Shown here: piece by piece, positions 6,101-6,808 of the stretch
Layout of the letters: each line of letters starts with the position of its first letter
Position numbering within the stretch: position 1 is the first letter of the stretch
Source of the DNA: an uncultured Porphyromonas sp.
Lineage (GTDB): Bacteria; Bacteroidota; Bacteroidia; Bacteroidales; Porphyromonadaceae
Reading direction: 5' to 3'
Assembly: GCF_947254915.1 (NCBI RefSeq)
Contig: NZ_CAMYEZ010000117.1
Location: 1-6,808, forward strand
Length of the DNA: 6,808 nt
Made by a program: the position numbers and the translations under genes
The notes under the pieces: generated by a model
What the model saw: the letters and a program-made list of their open reading frames with translations, nothing else
The model's database searches: none
Told to the model about the DNA's origin: nothing

Positions 6101-6808
6101 TTTGTCAATGGTGAGGTACAGAGCCAGCTCGCTGGAAGACCTTATATCACCTGGCAGATTAAGGCAAAGACCGATGTCAAAGTTACCTTCAGAAAGGAGC
6201 AGATGTATGAGGTCGACTACAAGCCAGACAACGAGTGGGGAACTATCGAAGCCTACTATTACGATGGTGGTCGCAAGGTAACTGTAGAGCCCAAAGCCAA
6301 GGTCAAAGAGGGTACCTTCGTAGAGTTTCAAGCTACTGTCAAGGAAGGCTATGCTCTAGATGGTTGGACCAATAATGGACACGAAATCCCCGTAGCTGAT
6401 ATTGAGACCCACAAGGCTAGCCTCACACTGCGAGCTAACGCCGTTATTGATGTCAAGTACCACAAGCTAGTTGTCAAGCATGCCGTTACCTTTACCGCTG
6501 GTGAGGGTGGTACTATCGCTGCAACGGTTGGTACCGAGGCTAAGGCTATCCAGAGCAATGATCAGGTAGAGCAGGGCGCTGTTATTACCTTTACCGCTAC
6601 ACCTAAGGAGGGCTATGAGCTAGACCAATGGATGGTCAATGGCAATCCTGCCGTCGCTGGTGCCGATACGAAGATTGAGGGCAATAAGCTCATCGTCACT
6701 CTAGGCGACCAGGACCTCAAGGTCAAGGCTACCTTCAAGAAGGTCATCGTCAAGCATGCCGTCACCTTTACCGCTGGTGAGGGTGGTGCTATCGCTGCAA
6801 CGGTTGGT
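3068..6808 (+). CDS. Giant exported protein of tandem divergent InlB B-type repeats (3' partial)
   Basis: The frame opens at ATG 3068 and runs 1247 codons to the right edge with no stop, so the C-terminus is unseen. Residues 1-26 form a Sec signal peptide, with predicted cleavage ASG|QS and Gln27 first. From about residue 32 the protein is entirely tandem units of 86-100 residues, each with a V.[FY].A..GG.[IL].A start, a (T)FTA.[PV]K.GY..D.W..NG centre and a V.V.F.. closing strand. This matches the divergent InlB B-repeat / Flg_new_2 family, beta-rich modules typical of bacterial surface and adhesin proteins. Thirteen full units and 18 residues of a fourteenth are present. No catalytic domain is seen. 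It lies 49 nt after the LRR gene, so co-expression and a shared surface role are likely. A T9SS sorting domain may lie beyond the edge, but this cannot be tested here. Confidence 0.93.
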   Translation, partial: MTKRILYPIVFALLLLLGGWGSKASGQSSGATYAVRYTLPKGVSDLRCVTYLPSEGKVVVTSGRKIPAGTQLTFTATVEAGYEIDHWTVNGELAQHEPEAYGGAKIMEMEMPEEDIDVVIVMKEPETPTDECTVRLTPSTPDGGMLSAYYLERNPFTGEEDATYIDDGDRVPKNTQLKATAVPNSGYTIGQWYQDGVAIEGSKGRESVSVVVRGNTEIKVDFESSGQSFEGVVFTFQEDTPEGTITAYYEDDNFNHKAFHSGDKVPMGKMAFFTATPKAGYEFDYWTLNGEKSRFLMIVDEHTCKLSAEDNDTIGAVFKRTAPAGHKITLTAGEGGTLQCFLSTGPEVQSGSTVDDGVALRIVAKPKSGYKTDQWTINGEPFAKGKGKNTIIQKADKDLNVEVSFLKDIKLYTVEYVAEAGGTIKSATYYDRTTYNYVDFQSGKELPKGSEVDIEVEPKAGYVVDLWYLNDQPIDASKGKTSQTITISENSKIRITFATKPKQTVTYTASTGGTIQGTLLGTAFDSGAKLDEGSYIIFTATPDKGYEVDQWRIDDEVVTRYAGKKEIQERLGNKPLKVEVSFKKIPVTFPVVFTAGEGGTIVATVAEGSAHKTITSGDALVQYSRVTFTAKPKSGYLVDQWTVNDQPQQFFAGKLELTRSVREALKVHVTFKEDKPAKLCTINYTKENEWGTLVAYYDTQASGRINVKPGDKVEEGYMITFLATPKEGYTIDHWTYNGTKTPHVKPEMLTVKATEDMTVAVVCNKAKLCTVTFDAVSEGGKMTASYLKDEGLNGYKDVYINSGDQVPAGTEVTFVVTLTEGYTLEHWLVNNTKKACDKYSPNRLRELVINEDTEVKAVYKAPQKPQHAVTFTAGEGGAIAATVGTEAKAIQSKDQVEQGAVITFTATPKEGYELDHWMVNGKPAVAGADTKIEGNKLIVTLGDQDLKVEATFKKLPVTYEVTYSAGEGGDIVGANYNGRKVIPSGSKVNENVYMRFTAKPNTAQGYKVDQWFVNGEVQSQLAGRPYITWQIKAKTDVKVTFRKEQMYEVDYKPDNEWGTIEAYYYDGGRKVTVEPKAKVKEGTFVEFQATVKEGYALDGWTNNGHEIPVADIETHKASLTLRANAVIDVKYHKLVVKHAVTFTAGEGGTIAATVGTEAKAIQSNDQVEQGAVITFTATPKEGYELDQWMVNGNPAVAGADTKIEGNKLIVTLGDQDLKVKATFKKVIVKHAVTFTAGEGGAIAATVG
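5666..5941 (+). repeat. InlB repeat unit R10, near-identical copy of R13
   Basis: This 276-nt unit and R13 (6479-6754), starting 813 nt later, differ at 12 of the first 264 positions by manual comparison (7 silent, 5 changing the residue). A 78-nt block is identical (5834-5911 and 6647-6724). The last four codons differ. The first 54 nt are also identical to the visible start of R14. Confidence 0.88.
6479..6754 (+). repeat. InlB repeat unit R13, near-identical copy of R10
   Basis: Same length (92 codons) as R10 and about 95% identical to it over the first 88 codons. Replacements relative to R10 are Ala to Thr in GEGG[AT]I, Lys to Asn twice, His to Gln in the D[HQ]W core, and Glu to Lys near the end. 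It is joined to R14 by VIVK|HAV, matching the VVK|HAV join of R12 to R13. Confidence 0.88.
6755..6808 (+). repeat. InlB repeat unit R14, first 18 codons only
   Basis: The visible 54 nt are identical to the start of R10 and differ from R13 at two positions. The unit is cut by the window edge, showing that the array continues to the right. Confidence 0.85.

Larger units (their letters stand above)
3161..6808 (+). repeat. Array of 13 full and 1 partial InlB B-type repeat units
   Basis: Unit boundaries placed at the first beta-strand: R1 3161-3460, R2 3461-3751, R3 3752-4042, R4 4043-4300, R5 4301-4576, R6 4577-4834, R7 4835-5104, R8 5105-5371, R9 5372-5665, R10 5666-5941, R11 5942-6205, R12 6206-6478, R13 6479-6754, R14 6755-6808 (cut by the edge). 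Every full unit keeps a GY....W core, for example GYEIDHWTVNG in R1 and GYELDQWMVNG in R13. Unit lengths are 100, 97, 97, 86, 92, 86, 90, 89, 98, 92, 88, 91 and 92 residues, so the periodicity is at the protein-domain level and not an exact DNA tandem. Boundaries may be off by a few residues. Confidence 0.9.

Noticed and set aside
5666..6808. CRISPR-like or non-coding tandem repeat
   Set aside because: The repeated units are ~276-nt coding modules in one uninterrupted frame, with mostly third-position differences, not short repeats with unique spacers.

Overview
The window looks like chromosomal DNA from a Bacteroidales bacterium, most likely a Porphyromonas or close relative. The evidence is a pair of Sec-exported surface proteins whose predicted mature N-terminus is Gln (typical of Bacteroidetes signal peptidase I substrates), starts without a Shine-Dalgarno sequence, a C-terminal segment resembling a type IX secretion (T9SS) sorting domain, and bacterial LRR and divergent InlB B-type repeats of the kind common in this group. 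The genus is an inference from style, not from a marker gene.

Layout, all on the + strand. (1) Positions 2-79 hold the last 25 codons of an upstream gene, whose end looks like the terminal beta-strand of an outer-membrane barrel, possibly a TonB-dependent receptor. (2) Only 8 nt later, 88-3018 encodes a complete 976-residue exported LRR protein. It is built from three homologous modules. Each has a small beta domain with an EF-hand-like DLNGN....GE loop, then a run of 21-22-residue LRRs (9, 5 and 6 copies), then a conserved closing segment. A T9SS-like C-terminal domain follows. (3) After a 49-nt spacer, a second exported protein starts at 3068 and stays open to the window edge (1247 codons, no stop). 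After its signal peptide it consists entirely of divergent InlB B-type repeats: 13 full units of 86-100 residues and the start of a 14th. Units near the 5' end are divergent, while units 10, 13 and 14 are nearly identical in DNA, so the array appears to have expanded recently toward its 3' end.

The tight spacing and shared orientation suggest one transcription unit encoding an outer-membrane barrel and two large cell-surface or secreted repeat proteins. These could act together in adhesion, ligand capture or biofilm formation, but nothing in the window proves a ligand. No RNA genes, mobile elements, CRISPR arrays or convincing terminators were seen.
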